In this document: positions 50,440 through 63,553 of the stretch, in pieces | Position numbering within the stretch: the first letter of the stretch is position 1 | How the letters are laid out: the number at the start of each line of letters is the position of its first letter | DNA from: Berberis thunbergii | Lineage: Eukaryota; Streptophyta; Magnoliopsida; Ranunculales; Berberidaceae | Direction of reading: 5' to 3' | DNA: 64,000 nucleotides | Assembly (NCBI GenBank): GCA_003290165.1 | Contig: QNQO01000594.1 | Span: 310,001 to 374,000, forward strand | The notes under the pieces: generated by a model | The model's database searches: none | Told to the model about the DNA's origin: nothing | The model's input: only the letters and a program-made list of their open reading frames with translations | Made by a program: the position numbers and the translations under genes

Positions 50440-53400
50440 ATGGGAGAGGAGAAGCCAAAGGCCATCGGTGTCTGGCAAACCGTGAAACCCTTTGCCAATG
50501 GGGGAGCTTCAGGGATGCTTGCCACCTGTGTCATCCAACCAGTTGACATGATCAAGGTAGGTGGATATAAAGTGTTTCTCCTTAATGGGTTTTGTTTGAT
50601 TTTTTGAAATTTGGGTCGAATCGAGCTGGTTTTGGTGAAACTTGGGAACTTTGGGGAGATCCCAAATCTTTTGATCTGATGGGATTTTGATGTAGATGAG
50701 GGTCTGGGGTGTTTTGTTTGTGTATTTCTTGAGTGGGTTTTGAATGATTTGTTTTTTCAGGTGAGAATTCAACTGGGTCAGGGTTCAGCTGCTCAGGTTA
50801 CTAAGAACATGCTCAAGGAGGAGGGGTTTGGTGCTTTATACAAGGTGTGTATAAATAATGTCATGAAATTTGGATCTGGGTTGTTTTTATTGCTTCATTT
50901 AAGATGATATTAAGATCTGGGACTTGATTTAAGTGTTGGCTGTGAGTGTGTGTTGGAGCCAAAATGTTAACGTTAATGCATATTAGTATGTCATGAAATC
51001 AAATCTAGGAAATTATTTATAAATAATTGGGCCATTGGTTTTCTTCTTTGATTGTAATGGAAGTATTATCATTCGGAAACACAATTACATGTGATCGACT
51101 TGCTACTTGTTTTTCAAGTTATATGTGGAAGATTGTGGAATCTCTGCTTGTTTTATGTTTGAGATTTGCGAATTTCTGAGGGACGTTGTAGTTCTTGGTC
51201 GACCTATGTGTCCTTTAAATGATCTATTAGTTGAAGTCGATGTTAATGAAATTGGATGATCCTCTAGTGCTTTTCTCCTATAAGGTCTATATGCTTAGTG
51301 AATATCATTTCGTGTAAAACGATCTGATTTCCATTCATCGTTCGTCAATGTGTGTGTATTGGGGCAGCTTATTTGGACGTCCCTTTGATTTCATTATTTC
51401 ATCTGTCCTCCTCTTCGGTTAGCACATGAATGTCATGATTTGTTCATTAGGTTAGATCTTACTTACTTACGAACAAGGCATCTTGCCTTCCAATAGTTGG
51501 TCTTAAGCTTGTTCCAAGTAACTGAGTGACTAACTTTATAGGCACAAGTCTTCATTCACAATCTGTTGTTTATCTACGTGCAAAAGCTTATTCCATTATT
51601 TTCATTCCATAGGTTATCTAAACCTCGTTTCTTGAACAGGGATTATCAGCTGGATTGCTTAGGCAAGCTACATACACAACTGCACGACTTGGATCATTCA
51701 GGTAAGGGTTCAGGCATATCACACGTCATACACAACTACAGAAGAATGACAAGATATTGTGTGCTTTCGGTCTTTTAGTTTCCTTCTCCCTTTAATGTTC
51801 ATAGTTGTCTTGGTTTTTAAAGTTTTAGAAAAGGTTAATGAAAATTCCATATTGTTTAAATAACGAACGCATGTAGCTTATTGTTATTTAAACACATGGA
51901 TGTATATTTGTACCATTTTGCACATCTTTCAGTTAACTTACTGTTTCTTCTTGCATTTGCTTACACTTGCTCTCTGTTCTTGTTCATTTGTAGAAAATTT
52001 GGGTTATTATTGATACTTCTACCTGCATTGAGGAAAATACCTTGCCTTGAATTTGAGACTAAATATTGTTCTTTTGTGTTTGGATTTGTTTCCGTTTCAA
52101 CTTCCTAGTTGTATCTTGTCAGTGTCACTCCCACGTCATCTTTTTCTTTCAACATTTTCTTCAATGTGCTTTTTAAATATCAATCTTTTGGAAAATTACC
52201 TTTGCCTTGATATATGAGACAAAATATCCCTTTTTATGTTTGGATTTGTTTTTGATTGAACTCCATAGCTGTATCATTCATGTATTATTTTCTTCTGTGA
52301 AAGTTTTCTTCAGTGTGCTCAATAAAAATATTAGTCTTTTGAAACTTGCTAGATGTGTATGTCCCTTTACCTTAATAAAGGTTGTTTGATTTAGCCCCCG
52401 TTATCTTATGTAACCACAATTTTCAGAAATGAAAAGAATGACAGTTACTTTCTTAGAACTATCACCATTCTCATGTTAGGTCAATTGATTGATTGGTACC
52501 TTTATCCTGTGAAAGCTTGTGTGCTCGAGTTGCAAGTTATTGAGATATTATTTTGCATGCTTCTAAGAAATGCCTCTTGAGTCTTGATGTTTCTGCTGAA
52601 CTTTTCTAATTGCATTGCTTAGGATCTTGACGAATAAAGCAATTGCTGCCAATGATGGGAAGCCACTGCCACTATATCAGAAGGCTCTGTGTGGGTTGAC
52701 AGCTGGAGCAATTGGAGCATGTGTTGGCAGTCCAGCAGATTTGGCACTCATCCGAATGCAAGCTGATGCCACCTTACCTCTTGCACAACGTCGCCATTAC
52801 ACGAACGCGTTCCATGCACTCTCACGTATTGTTGCTGATGAAGGGTTTCTAGCACTCTGGAAAGGTGCAGGTCCTACTGTTGTGAGGGCTATGGCATTAA
52901 ACATGGGCATGCTTGCTTCTTATGACCAAAGTGTCGAGCTTTTCAAGGATTCACTTGGTTTCGGTGAAGCGAGTACCGTGGTTGGTAAGTAACTGACATT
53001 TGGTAAACTTTTGGGCACAAACAGACACTAGAAATTAGTTGTTTCACATTGAACATGCTAGGATGAGTTTAACCGTTAATTTGTTTCTACCCAAGTTCTT
53101 TGATTATACTTTATGTTTGATTAGAGTCACATTTGAAAAAATTAACTGTAGAACCTCGTCATAGAATTCAATCCTGTTCTATGGGTGATGGAGACTGGAG
53201 AAAATAAAAGCCACTTGGTGTCTATTACTTCTCACATGTGAGATACTCTTCCAAGTTCCAAGAGCTTGACCCACAAGCAAGTGAGATACTCTTCTAAGAG
53301 CTTCTCACAGTGTGGTTTTGTTTAATCCCTCTTGGAATCTTACTTAGAACTAAAGAGGCAGTGGGAGCAAGAAAAATGAAGATCTCTTGGTATGCACATA

Positions 53401-54231
53401 AATAAATAGATAAAATCCCGAGGTTTTCTCTTGATCAAAGTAAAGGTTTTTGTCTAAACATCTGTAACCCCCCAGTGACATGTCTAAACATGAATGAGCC
53501 CATAATCCCCCAGACAGATGATCCCAGTAGCCTCTATAAGGTCATTTACTCATTGCTGTCTGTTGCTCCTTCCTAAGCCTTGAAGTGTCTTTAATTGAAG
53601 TTTTGGTTTAGGCATACAATTCTAGCCATATTCTTTTCTAGCATTAAGAGACCACATACTTGAGAGAGTTTGAAATCATGCTTTTTATTGTCGAGTCATA
53701 CCAATTCAAGCATTTTCAGTTGTGACGTTTGGAATCGGGTGAGGTCTATTATGTTGTGCTAATGTTAATCATCATTTGATGAAGATTTGGTTTGATAATA
53801 AACTTTTTCGTTGGTTTATAGTGACCTCCGCTCACTCTCATTTTTCTCTCTTTTAGGGGCAAGTGCTGTTTCGGGATTCTTTGCTGCAGCTTGCAGTTTA
53901 CCCTTCGATTATGTTAAAACACAAATTCAAAAAATGCAACCTGATGCCACTGGAAAATTGCCATACACTGGTTCCCTAGACTGTGCTATGAAGACGCTGA
54001 AAGCTGGAGGACCCTTGAAGTTCTATACTGGATTTCCTGTCTACTGTGTCAGGATTGCGCCTCACGTCATGGTACTGTTATCCTCGTTATACTTCAAAAC
54101 TCTACTCAGATTATTTTTAACATTAAGATTTAAGGTATATTATTTACTGTTTATGATCATTATATGTTCTACAGATGACATGGATATTCCTGAACCAAAT
54201 CCAGAAGTTAGAGAAATCTATCGGGTTATAG
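50440..54231 (+). CDS. DTC: Mitochondrial dicarboxylate/tricarboxylate carrier
   Basis: Six exons: 50440-50556, 50761-50844, 51640-51701, 52623-52984, 53857-54071 and 54175-54231. The CDS is 897 nt (298 aa), the same length I recall for Arabidopsis DTC (At5g19760). It is a mitochondrial carrier (SLC25) with three repeats of two membrane helices. The signature PxD/ExxK/R reads PVDMIK (34-39), PADLAL..R (125-132, the altered second repeat usual in this subfamily) and PFDYVK (224-229). Role by family: exchanges oxoglutarate, malate and citrate across the inner mitochondrial membrane, linking the TCA cycle to nitrogen assimilation. The start MGEEKPK.IGVW matches the family; there is no cleaved presequence, as is usual for carriers. 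Intron 3 (51702-52622) contains a diverged 80-bp direct repeat (52041 and 52202). Confidence 0.96.
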
Positions 54232-55736
54232 AGTGCCGACTCCCAGATAGTATGTGGGTTTTTGTGCTGGTCGGTCCTAATAAAATTTTGGCTCTTTAAC
54301 AGTGGTCGAATCTTAGCTATAGCTACTTGATGGTTCTCGGTCATTTCTGAGGATTTTTACATTGTGATTTCCTTGGACTTCAAATAATTCATGGGAGCTG
54401 TAATGGTATGATGATATTTTGTTTTTGTTGCTGGGTAGATACATGTTAGGCATTTGCTACCGGATTAGTTGGTCCAGAAACATGTCTGGAAGTAGTGATT
54501 GAGGAACTCCCTGGGTTACAAAATTGTTCAATTTAGATGTACCTTTATACTAAAAACCTGTTTCTTGTGTTACTGTTTTTCTTGACTGGAATTGAATTTT
54601 ACTGTTGCCTGGCATATTGAAAGGACATGCCATTTATTTGGAGGACATAATGATCATCTTTTTATTTATTTAGTTTTTTTTTTTTTAAGGAATTTTATGT
54701 ATTTCTTATCTAGGATAGTTCATTGGTTTTCTAGTTGCTCACCTGGAAAGTGTGCCTGTCTTTGTGCAGAAGTCAGGGTCTGTGCACAGTTCTGTCTGAA
54801 TCTCTGTTATCCATGAATGCCTCTGAATTTGCAGGACAATATGAAATTCATATTTGAAAAACTTATTCTATAAATTGCAATGAGCGTTTGTAGTATTGGC
54901 ATGTAGGCTTTCTTTTTGCTGGAGGAAATGCACAGGCCTCCTTCAGAAAAGGTTGCGCAATTTTTTACGTTGGTCAGTGATCATTCTTCTCTAGAGCAGT
55001 GCACACTGTATGTTTGCGCTGCTCCAGTAAGTACAGCGCTTATGCCAGACAAATTTCTCCCTTTGATTGTTAATGTATTATTTATTGCCCATGGTTAATT
55101 AAAACACACTCCTTGAATAACTCTCGGATAAATTTTATGCTTATTAGAAAGTATTGGAAACATGGATGAGGTGCAGTTAGGAGTTGAACAATGTTGGACA
55201 CATCTTGAGATTGATTCAAGCAGAGCATTGCTAATTTTTGCAATCAATCAAACAAGAAAATGACTTCTTAATAGGAGTTTGGACAACATATTTATAAATT
55301 TCCCTACAAAATTGACATTCAAGACAACCTAATTGTTTCTTCGGGGTTTTTGCTATTCAGACCATGACATTTGACGTTGCTATTAATAAAGCTTCGGGAA
55401 ATATATGAAGTATAAGAACTAAGTATGTCCACCTAACGACCAATATAGAATGCGTCAACATAAAATGTCACTCTCAAGGTGTTGGTGATAATTTCTTGAT
55501 GGTCACTATTTTTATCCAATTTCTATCGAAAGTGGGTAGGTAATCGATCATTCACAGCTTCTGTCGAAAGCACCACGTTCCCAGCAATCAAGCTTTTGAC
55601 CTCCATACCAAACTAGTCTGAAAAATAGAAGAAAAATCCCATTTTCAGTCGTTCTTGCACTCAATCAAAACTATTCCACATTTTAAAATTTATCCCACTT
55701 TTTTCTTGCATTTTTTAAGCTTCCCTCCAAAACTGC
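54232..55736. other. DTC 3' flank to LTP promoter
   Basis: It is probably DTC 3' UTR at first, then AT-rich intergenic sequence. A T-run lies at about 54675-54686. No gene is supported. Confidence 0.45.
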
Positions 55737-55743
55737 TATAAAA
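55737..55743 (+). promoter_or_regulatory. TATA box of the LTP gene
   Basis: TATAAAA lies 54 bp before the LTP start codon, in a sharp context. It predicts a transcription start near 55765-55772 and a very short leader. Confidence 0.7.
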
Positions 55744-55770
55744 CCAGACCCAAAACCTTCAACCAAAACC

Positions 55771-55794
55771 ATGTCAAAGTTAGTTTCATCATGA
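55771..55794 (+). other. Possible 7-codon upstream frame overlapping the LTP start
   Basis: ATG at 55771 opens MSKLVSS and stops at TGA. That stop shares ATGA with the LTP start codon. Whether it is in the mRNA depends on the exact start site, predicted within a few bases of this ATG. Confidence 0.35.
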
Positions 55795-56361
55795 AGCCTT
55801 CAAACATTAGAGTCTCAGCAATAGCTGTGCTATTGCAGCTATTGATCGTTGCGCTTCTTCCAATTTCAGAAGCTGGAGTCAGTTGCTCGGATGTAGCAAA
55901 AGCCTTGAGTCCCTGTCTTAAGTATCTGGTTAATGGCAGTGGTGCGCCACCTAGTGCTTGTTGTACCGGAGCCTCAAAGCTTGCATCCACTGTTACTACC
56001 TCTGCTGATAAGAAAACTGCTTGCGGATGCATCAAGACTACGGCTCAAAAGATAAAACCAAATGATGCTCTTGCCAAGGCCCTCCCTGGAAACTGTGGCA
56101 TTAGCCTGCCATTCACCATTTCCAGCAGCGTTGATTGCACCAAGTACTTGCACTAACATCTCAAGAATGCATTTCCTTTAGCTTACACATACTACAATCT
56201 GATTTAGGTCAAAAGTGGTAGTTTGTCTTTCATCCGCTTCTGCTAATAAACCTTAGGACTGCAATTTATATGCCTGTAAATTTATTATGAGGATCTAAAC
56301 AACCTTTTGACTTAATACTGATACAACTTAATTTGTTTTGGTTGTTTGCAGGATTAGTTGA
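55791..56361 (+). CDS. LTP: Type-1 non-specific lipid transfer protein
   Basis: It has a secretory signal peptide (about residues 1-28, hydrophobic IAVLLQLLIVALL core) and a mature domain of about 92 residues. The eight-Cys pattern is C-x9-C-x14-CC-x19-C-x-C-x21-C-x13-C (Cys 32, 42, 57, 58, 78, 80, 102, 116). TSADK matches the first LTP pentapeptide. Family role: extracellular carrier of fatty acids and cutin monomers. The C-terminus has two readings. Unspliced, the frame ends at 56156 (121 aa, ..CTKYLH). Many LTP1 genes have an intron just before the stop; here a GT at 56144 and a strong acceptor (TTGTTTGCAG, ending 56351) would join 55791-56143 to 56352-56361, giving 120 aa ending ..CTKIS. 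I favour the spliced form but the donor is weak. Confidence 0.93.
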
Positions 56362-56964
56362 AGTTGACGCATAGCTCAGGGCCATATCATCCATTTAAAG
56401 TTTGATGCTACAAGTTACCTGAGGAGGATCATCACTTTCTTAGGATCTTTATAATAATAATAATTATTTTTAAAATTTTATTATTATTATTTTTTATATA
56501 AATATTGTCATGGTTTATGACATTTGAATAAATATCTCCTTACTTTTCAATTGTGTATGTTGAAGGAAATTGGCAAAGGTGAGATGGAAATGCAATATTT
56601 AACTATTACAGGAACACTATAGACAGTGCACAGAAGAAATATAGTTCATAAATCTGGAATAGCAATTCCTTATTGAAGAATATGGTTATGTTGCCTATGT
56701 TCAATCTCATCAGCCTGTAACGGTAGATTGGCCTGTGTAGCACTCATAAATAAATCCAAAACATCTTTCAACACAAGCTTTGACCTTATATATGTGTTCT
56801 CTGCATCTAACCCCTTCCCTTTCCTACTGAGGCTATGAAAAAAAAATCATTAAAAGGCTGAACCAATGATTGGTGAATGAATATGCTAACGAGAATCTTT
56901 CAGACCTTCGTTCAGAGAGCTATGACATATATTTGTTGTTACTGATTGCAGCGAATATGATAAG
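56362..56964. other. Convergent spacer between LTP and EF-P genes
   Basis: It holds the 3' flanks of both genes. AT-rich, with an (ATA)n-like patch at about 56450-56500. Confidence 0.45.
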
Positions 56965-59900
56965 TTATCCCTTCGCCCTGGAAGAACAAGTGAAATTTCA
57001 AAGTCAGGTCATGAAATAGAAAGAGTCATAATACCAATATCACCAGCTGGTCTTCTGCCAAAATATATACATAAAAATAACAATGTCCCCCGGTTAAAAT
57101 TTCGGCATAATTTTAGGCAGTTCTATGAAAATCCCTGTTTCCCTTGGGGTATGGAGTAAATGTCTTCTCATTCTCATGGCAAAAACATTCTCTGAAATGA
57201 TACCAAGTTATGTTTAAAAATAAAGCTTGTTTTCCTTTAGAGTGCACGTAAAATGAAAGCTACATTTAAACCATAAAGTATGCTTAATTAGACTGTCCAC
57301 CTACAAAATCTTAGTAACCACAAAACTTTGAGGCACCAGTCATACCTTGTGATATATGAGTCGTCAGTGGTACTGATTACTATCTCATCTCCAGTTTCAA
57401 TGAAAGATGGTACCTGTACATATTTAAACAGAACAGAAGGAAAAATATTCTGAGTCTTGAAGCAGTTTCATAACTAGAAGATAGATTATTAGCATCTACT
57501 GCAAGCTGCATACTAGATTGGCAACGAGGAGAATGCTAAGCTCACGCAAATCAAGGTTAGCAAATATAATACAACTAGCACTTCAAAAAAAAAAAGGAGT
57601 GATAGACAAGATTAGTTGCTCCTTTTTCCCTGAAAGATAACATATTTATAAATGAATCTAACAAATGCCAGTAACATTACATCCAAACTATCTTCATAAG
57701 AAAGCAGCCTATAACAAATGCCACAGGTCTAGCTATTATCTTTACTAAGTTGGCCACTTAATCTATTTTATGAGTTGTATGGAGGAAACAAGTTAAAAGA
57801 CTCATAAAAATGGAACTTTGGGACTCTGTTCACAAGTTAAGTTTAAAAAATTTATTGATACGAGGGGAATTACAATGATCACCCACCCAAGCTCGGGCTG
57901 CTTTACAATAGAAGTCCAATTTACATCCTTAGCTTTTTGGTTCTAAATAGTCCACAGAGACTCAATTTTGTTCCCTGTGATTTCTAGGTCCCTCGTTATT
58001 GTTCATCCATGAAATCTTCTCAGGTTCCCTAAGACTAATCTTAATATATTGAAGATGTGGACTTAAGATACAGAAAGCATTTATCTATGAGCATAAGAAT
58101 AGTCATTTATGATTAAAAACCAGATGATTCCAACCATAAGGAATTGCATTAAATGAACTTACCAGCACAGTAAGCCCGTTGTCCAGTGTCACCTTTTTGT
58201 ACCTATTTGTTTAAATCATACAAAACAGAACCAAAAGTCACGAACAAATTAGATGGAAAAAACACTAGTAAAATGCAGACAAGAGGTCAAGTGAAGAATG
58301 GAAATTCTGAACAAAAGTCATCATAGGACAAAACTATACCCACATTTCACACTGACACAAATAACAACCGCCCCAAAACACAATAACTAAGGCTATTTGA
58401 TTTTAAAGAACTCCATGGGAAGGGGAGGAATGTCATTAAGGAAAGCAGTAAAATACATGGTTATCTTCAACCAACTTCAACTTCAAGTGCTCCAACTCTC
58501 ACTCTCTTCCTTTTCCTTGTTTTCCTCGGGGTTTTTCTTTAAAAGTTAAAACCAAAAGAAGACGATGGGCATGTTTCGTTCTAAAGAAAAAAGGGAAACC
58601 TAAAAAAAATTGAAGTGAGTGGGAAAAAGGGCAAATTTTCACTACTTGAGGACTGAGGTTGAAAATGACTATATATTTTGATAATGTATTCTTTGCTCTC
58701 ACCCGCCGAAACAGTTTCCACAATCTTGTTAAAGAACACGAGGGTGGAGATCACCATCAACTTCACAGTCTCCAGTACCTCTCCCTTTTCTCCTACCCCT
58801 ACTTCCTCATTGTTGGCAAAGTTTCTTGAAAAGTATTTCTTTAGAACCAAGCACGCTCTAAATTGAATTTTTCTTTAATAATGTAAAAACACAACCGATT
58901 TCTCCATCGAAGCCAATGGCAGCTGAATTTTTATCTCTCAACCCTTGAAGTAAGATCAGTTGAAGTCGAACTGAGACAGTGATGGCGTCATTGAGGTGCA
59001 AAGGTGGTCAGACCTTGATCAATTCATAGGATGACTTTGTATCTCGCCCCATTTAGTGTTTCAAAGGTTTCAGGTGACATCCATTAAAAGCATTCGCTCG
59101 GTCAAATAATTCAGAAAGCGCAACTTGACATGCAAAGGCGCCCAATTGAAGGGTCCGAGATAATAATAAATCATCTCATATCACACATATGTTAACATCT
59201 TAGGTTGAAAACTGAGACATTCTCTTATCTTCACCTCAAGTTGGAATATACCAAACTATATATAGCTCCAAATTGAGATGCAATGAGAAACCCATTATTA
59301 AAAAAGATCATCAAATAATTGAAATCGGCATATTCAAAGAGAAAGTACAGCCATGAAAGCTGACACCCGATTATCACCAACAATCAAAGAGTCACTGATA
59401 CTTGGCTCCGGCACCAAAACCAACTACTATGAGGTGAGCAAAACAAACAAGACCTTCAACTAGAGGAAGCACAAAATTAGGTACATGGCAATTTAAGCAC
59501 TAGCAATATATTCTACACTTCTTCTCAATGCAAAGTACTAACTGAAGCATACACAAGTCAATTAGGTAATAACTGTAAAGTTTAAGTCCAAACAGATTTA
59601 CTCCTCTATGTCAATAGGTGTAGATATCAGCAATGCCTAAACAGAATTGGAGTCTAGATACTAAAAATGTTATATGTTTTATGATAGAAAAAGTGCCGCA
59701 ACTCACTGAGGTGTGGCCGTCGAACCCTTGTTATGAGATTTTGCATCAGCAACAGTGCATGTCACCCTCGTTGGAACAGCTGCAGACATTGGTTTTCCAT
59801 CATAAAATTGCAGGGAAACCTTCATATCATCTGTTTCCAAGAGATATTAAAGTTAAGCTTAGTGCAAGAGATAACATTTATTGTATTACTGAAAAAATAA

Positions 59901-62900
59901 ATGTAGAGAGTGAAACGAATATAGAAAGAGTGAGAAATCTGATTACTTCCTCTTATTGTAGAGGAAGTAGCCAGGTGGCATGACTGAACTTACCAAACGA
60001 TTAGGGGAAAAAAAAAGATCCAGATCTGTGTTTTTTAGCTGTTATTTGAGAACAAAAAAAAGTTATCATGTTCAAAGCATTTTTAAGCTAGAACGTACAC
60101 ACGGGACTAGAATCATTTGCTTCTTTTTTCTTCCAAATTCCACTCTACTTCCATATAATAAAGTTGGTCAGAAACTGCCCAAGGGCTGTGTAACAACACA
60201 GATACCGGTATCAGACACGTCTTTAAAAAATTACAAAACGTGATAAGCTGGGGACATTTTGTAGATTTTATTATTAATTACTTTTCAACAATAAGTTTTC
60301 AGTTTTTAGTCATATTCATTAACTTCTAGGTCAATATTGATACTCATTATTACTAACTTTCCATAAATGCTAAAATATGTAAAAAATTGATAATCTAAGT
60401 ATCGAGTGTCCAATGAGAGTATCCGTGAGTGTCTACACGCATATCCGACACGATACGTGTCCGACACGCTTATGTTTGTATAAATAGAGTGTCGTCGTTA
60501 GATAGCCCAAAGGCTAAAGCATCAATTTCAGAAATGCTATAGCCTGCATACATGCGTGCCACTCTTTCTCCAATTGACAACCCCTCAATAGTAATTAGTT
60601 AAAAGAATTACTATAATTATTTTCTTTTGAAGGAATTTTTTTAGTGAAATTGCACAATGTTGGCCATAAAACATTAAGGCCCCAACACTAGCACATCCCA
60701 ATTATTATACAAATTTAAAAAAATGGGACCTCTGAAGATGGAAGATTAGAAGCTGACCCTAAAGAGTGATAAAATCTTCCATGATCAAGACACCAATCTT
60801 TGATGCCTATCCACACAAAATCATACTATTGTGCTCCTTCCATGTCATCCAAGACATTGGAAAAGTAAGCTTCCGTAAAGCCTTCATGTTAGTTTAAGGG
60901 CTCGTTCCATTGCATGGATCCGTTAATTAGATTACCAAAGTCGTCCACTATACCCCATTTCTTTGACTTGAGGTGAAGAGTCTTGGGAATGTCTTTAAAG
61001 GCTTCATCCCTCATCCAAACATCCTTCTAGAACTTGACCTTATATCCTCTTCCTAGCACCATCTTGATACCTCGAATAAAATCATCCTTGAAATAAGAAA
61101 TTGTTCTCCATATACTAGTATAAGAAGGGTCAATCAGGTGCCTAGGAAGCCAAAATGCCCCAAATTGATTGGACTTGGCTTTAATGACATCTTTCCTCAA
61201 ACATTTCCTGTCCGTACCATATCTTGTCTGGACAACAAAGGGTTATTCATCAACTAAAGAGGTTGAATGCCAAGACCACCCACATCCTTTGGCATGAACA
61301 CCGCATCTCGACAGTGAGTATGATACTCCTTATCTTTCTCCTCTCCAATGCCATAAAAAGTTTCTAATCATCTTCTCAATCATTTAACACTAAAGCAAGC
61401 ATATGAACGAGTGACACATCATAAACACACATGTAGGCTAAAGCACATGATAAGCCCCAACCTACAACATTTTGGCCTTCCAGATAGCATCTTTCACAGT
61501 ATTTACACCTCCAGATCCTATAAATGCTTGTTCTTGCTTTTAGCACCCAAACAAAACCCTAATGGCAATACACCCACGTGACAACCCAAAACTCCAACTT
61601 GCATTGCACTATTAGCTACATCAACAACACCATAAACCACAATTTCAGCAATGATCTTCAATCTAGAACAAGCTTGAAAATTCAGCAAGTTATATTCCAA
61701 AACTTCCACCCAGGAAATATCATCACCTAGGAAAAAACGTGTCATCAACAACTCAAGATATGTTACTCTTGGCCCTGCCTTTGAATCCTGAAAACTAGAT
61801 AACAATCCTATTTCAAAGCAAATAATCAAATAAGCACCTCCACCAAAATAGTAAACAAAAAGGAAGACATTGAATCATCCTGTCGAATACCTCTTGACAG
61901 TTTGAAAAAAACAACCGGAGATCTGCCAACAAAACTGGGACATGCACTATTGAAAAACAAGTTTTGACCTCTGTCCAAAACCCATACACCAAGACAAAAC
62001 CCCAATTCGGATGATCATACACCTCAAAACCGACTCCTCATGGTAATTGCTATCCAGGTGTCTCACTTCTAATCCTCGAATCCACCACTTCATTTGACTA
62101 GGGCCATTAATCCAAATAAATCTTCAGTCTCCTAGCCTTTTTCTTTTTTGCAATAATCTTGCATATCCTACGAATAAGGCTAATGGGCTTAAAGTTTCCA
62201 ATGGAAGTTGCTCCATTTTTCTCGGGAGTCGAGGTAATAAATGACTCGTTTAGTTTCCACTCCAAGATAAAAATAATTTTGTAGATCACCCACCACACAG
62301 CTTCCTCATTAATGAATTCCCAACACGTTTTAACAAAAGCCTATGTGAAACCCGACATGACGTGACACCTAATCCCTCCCAGTCCCACAACTTTTGACTG
62401 CTTCCAAGATCTCATAATTAAAATCCCCATCAAGTTTCTCCCTGACCTCATTAGTTTGCAGCACAATGTATCATGTATGCCACCTATAGATCCCAAGTCT
62501 TGGGTTTTTGTAGGCCAAAAAGGAATCGTGTACTTGATGCACTGAGAAACAGGGGACAATGTATTTAGGCGCAGTCTGAAGTACCTACCACAATATTATC
62601 AAAGCTTAAATCTAATAAAAAAAACCTTAAGGGTCATTTGAAAATTTGTATCGGGATTCAAATGGTAAGATTCAATTTGAGATTAAAATATAACATAAAA
62701 ATTATTCTACTTAAACAGATTTCTATGAAAAATGTATAGTTCGTCAAAATAAACACACATAAGAATTGTTTTAAAGTCGATGTGTTTTATTGTGTTGACC
62801 CATGGTCTCAATTGGTTAATTGAGTAGTTGGAACAAGTTTTAAAGCCCAAAAGATAAATAAGCACACATCCCTAAAAGGTTATTCAACTGTAACTGAACA

Positions 62901-63553
62901 CTGTCACTACAAACCGCTACACTGAAGATGCTGCCACACACACAATAGCAAATCAGGTATGCGAGTGGTTTCAAATGGTTTTCCTTCTTCCCCATTTATG
63001 TGTGATTTCAAAATACCCAATTACGATTTATTGCGAATATGCAAAGTGGTTAAATCGAATTGCACGATTTTGGTTTATAATGATTCGAATCACACAAGGG
63101 ACGATTCGATCGACTCATGATTCAAATCGTGTGATTTAAACAATTCTGACAACACTGCCTACCCATTCCATAAGGATATGTATCTGCTTACAATGTTGAG
63201 ATACAATTTTGATATTTAGGCTTTGTAGAAACGCCTCAAAATTTGTCTTTAGATCTCGCAAATAAAGATCACCGGTAACAACTTTGCCAAATAATTCAAG
63301 TTTCTGGTAGTTAACCTGTCAGATAGGCAGCAGCTTTGCCAAACAAGTCCTTGGACACTTCCATCTGCTCAAATGTATCTGGCCTGTCATAAAAAGATAC
63401 TGATAATGATTAAAAAATAAAAAATTTCAGTAGGCTAAGCAGGGGCTAATTAATAGAATCATACAAAGAAATAAAGAAAAACTCACTCCATTATCATCAC
63501 AGAGTCGCCTTCTGAATACAAAAATGTGAAATGTTTCTCTTCAACATAAACTT
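56965..63553 (-). CDS. efp: Elongation factor P, organellar (3' part of gene)
   Basis: Six exons are visible on the minus strand: 63487-63553, 63316-63383, 59707-59830, 58163-58202, 57346-57413 and 56965-56977. All have GT..AG sites and matching phases. The last coding exon adds only the end of Arg plus Ala-Lys-Gly and the stop. Together they encode about 126 residues covering the middle (EEKHFTFLYSEGDSVMI, DTFEQMEVSKDLFG, AAAYL) and C-terminal OB domains (MKVSLQFYDGKPMS, VTLDNGLTVLVP, GDEIVISTTDDSYIT). The N-terminal KOW-like domain must lie to the right of the window. Bacterial-type EF-P relieves ribosome stalling at proline runs. This version resembles the Arabidopsis protein I recall as At4g26310, inferred to act in mitochondria or plastids. 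The 3.5-kb third visible spacer (59831-63315) contains a LINE fragment. Confidence 0.9.
58567..58858. mobile_element. Possible MITE in EF-P upstream intron
   Basis: Imperfect inverted ends of about 22 bp are seen: GGGCATGTTTCGTTCTAAAG on the left and, inverted, GAGCGTGCTTGGTTCTAAAG on the right, about 290 bp apart. No target duplication is clear. It lies in the intron between the exons at 58163-58202 and 59707-59830. Confidence 0.5.
60840..62520 (-). pseudogene. LINE (L1-type) ORF2 fragment
   Basis: Minus-strand fragments in order match plant LINE reverse transcriptase. One is AFVKTCWEFINEE (around 62300), followed by a PEKNGATS..NFKPISLI block (about 62120-62250; family PKKN..DFRPISL). Next are a GDDIS..VLEYNLLNFQ..SRLKI block and GCHVGVLPLGF.LGAKSKNK (61520-61760). 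Last comes the late GIKMVLGRGYKVKF..DVW segment (about 61020-61080). Stops and frame changes break it throughout, and both ORF1 and endonuclease are missing. It is a decayed insertion in the EF-P intron. Confidence 0.8.

Noticed and set aside
52041..52281. Diverged 80-bp direct repeats in DTC intron 3
   Set aside because: Ordinary intronic duplication; no sign of an element or a regulatory role.
59633..59983. 116-codon plus-strand frame
   Set aside because: It lies antisense over the EF-P exon at 59707-59830; the minus-strand reading fits EF-P and its splice sites.
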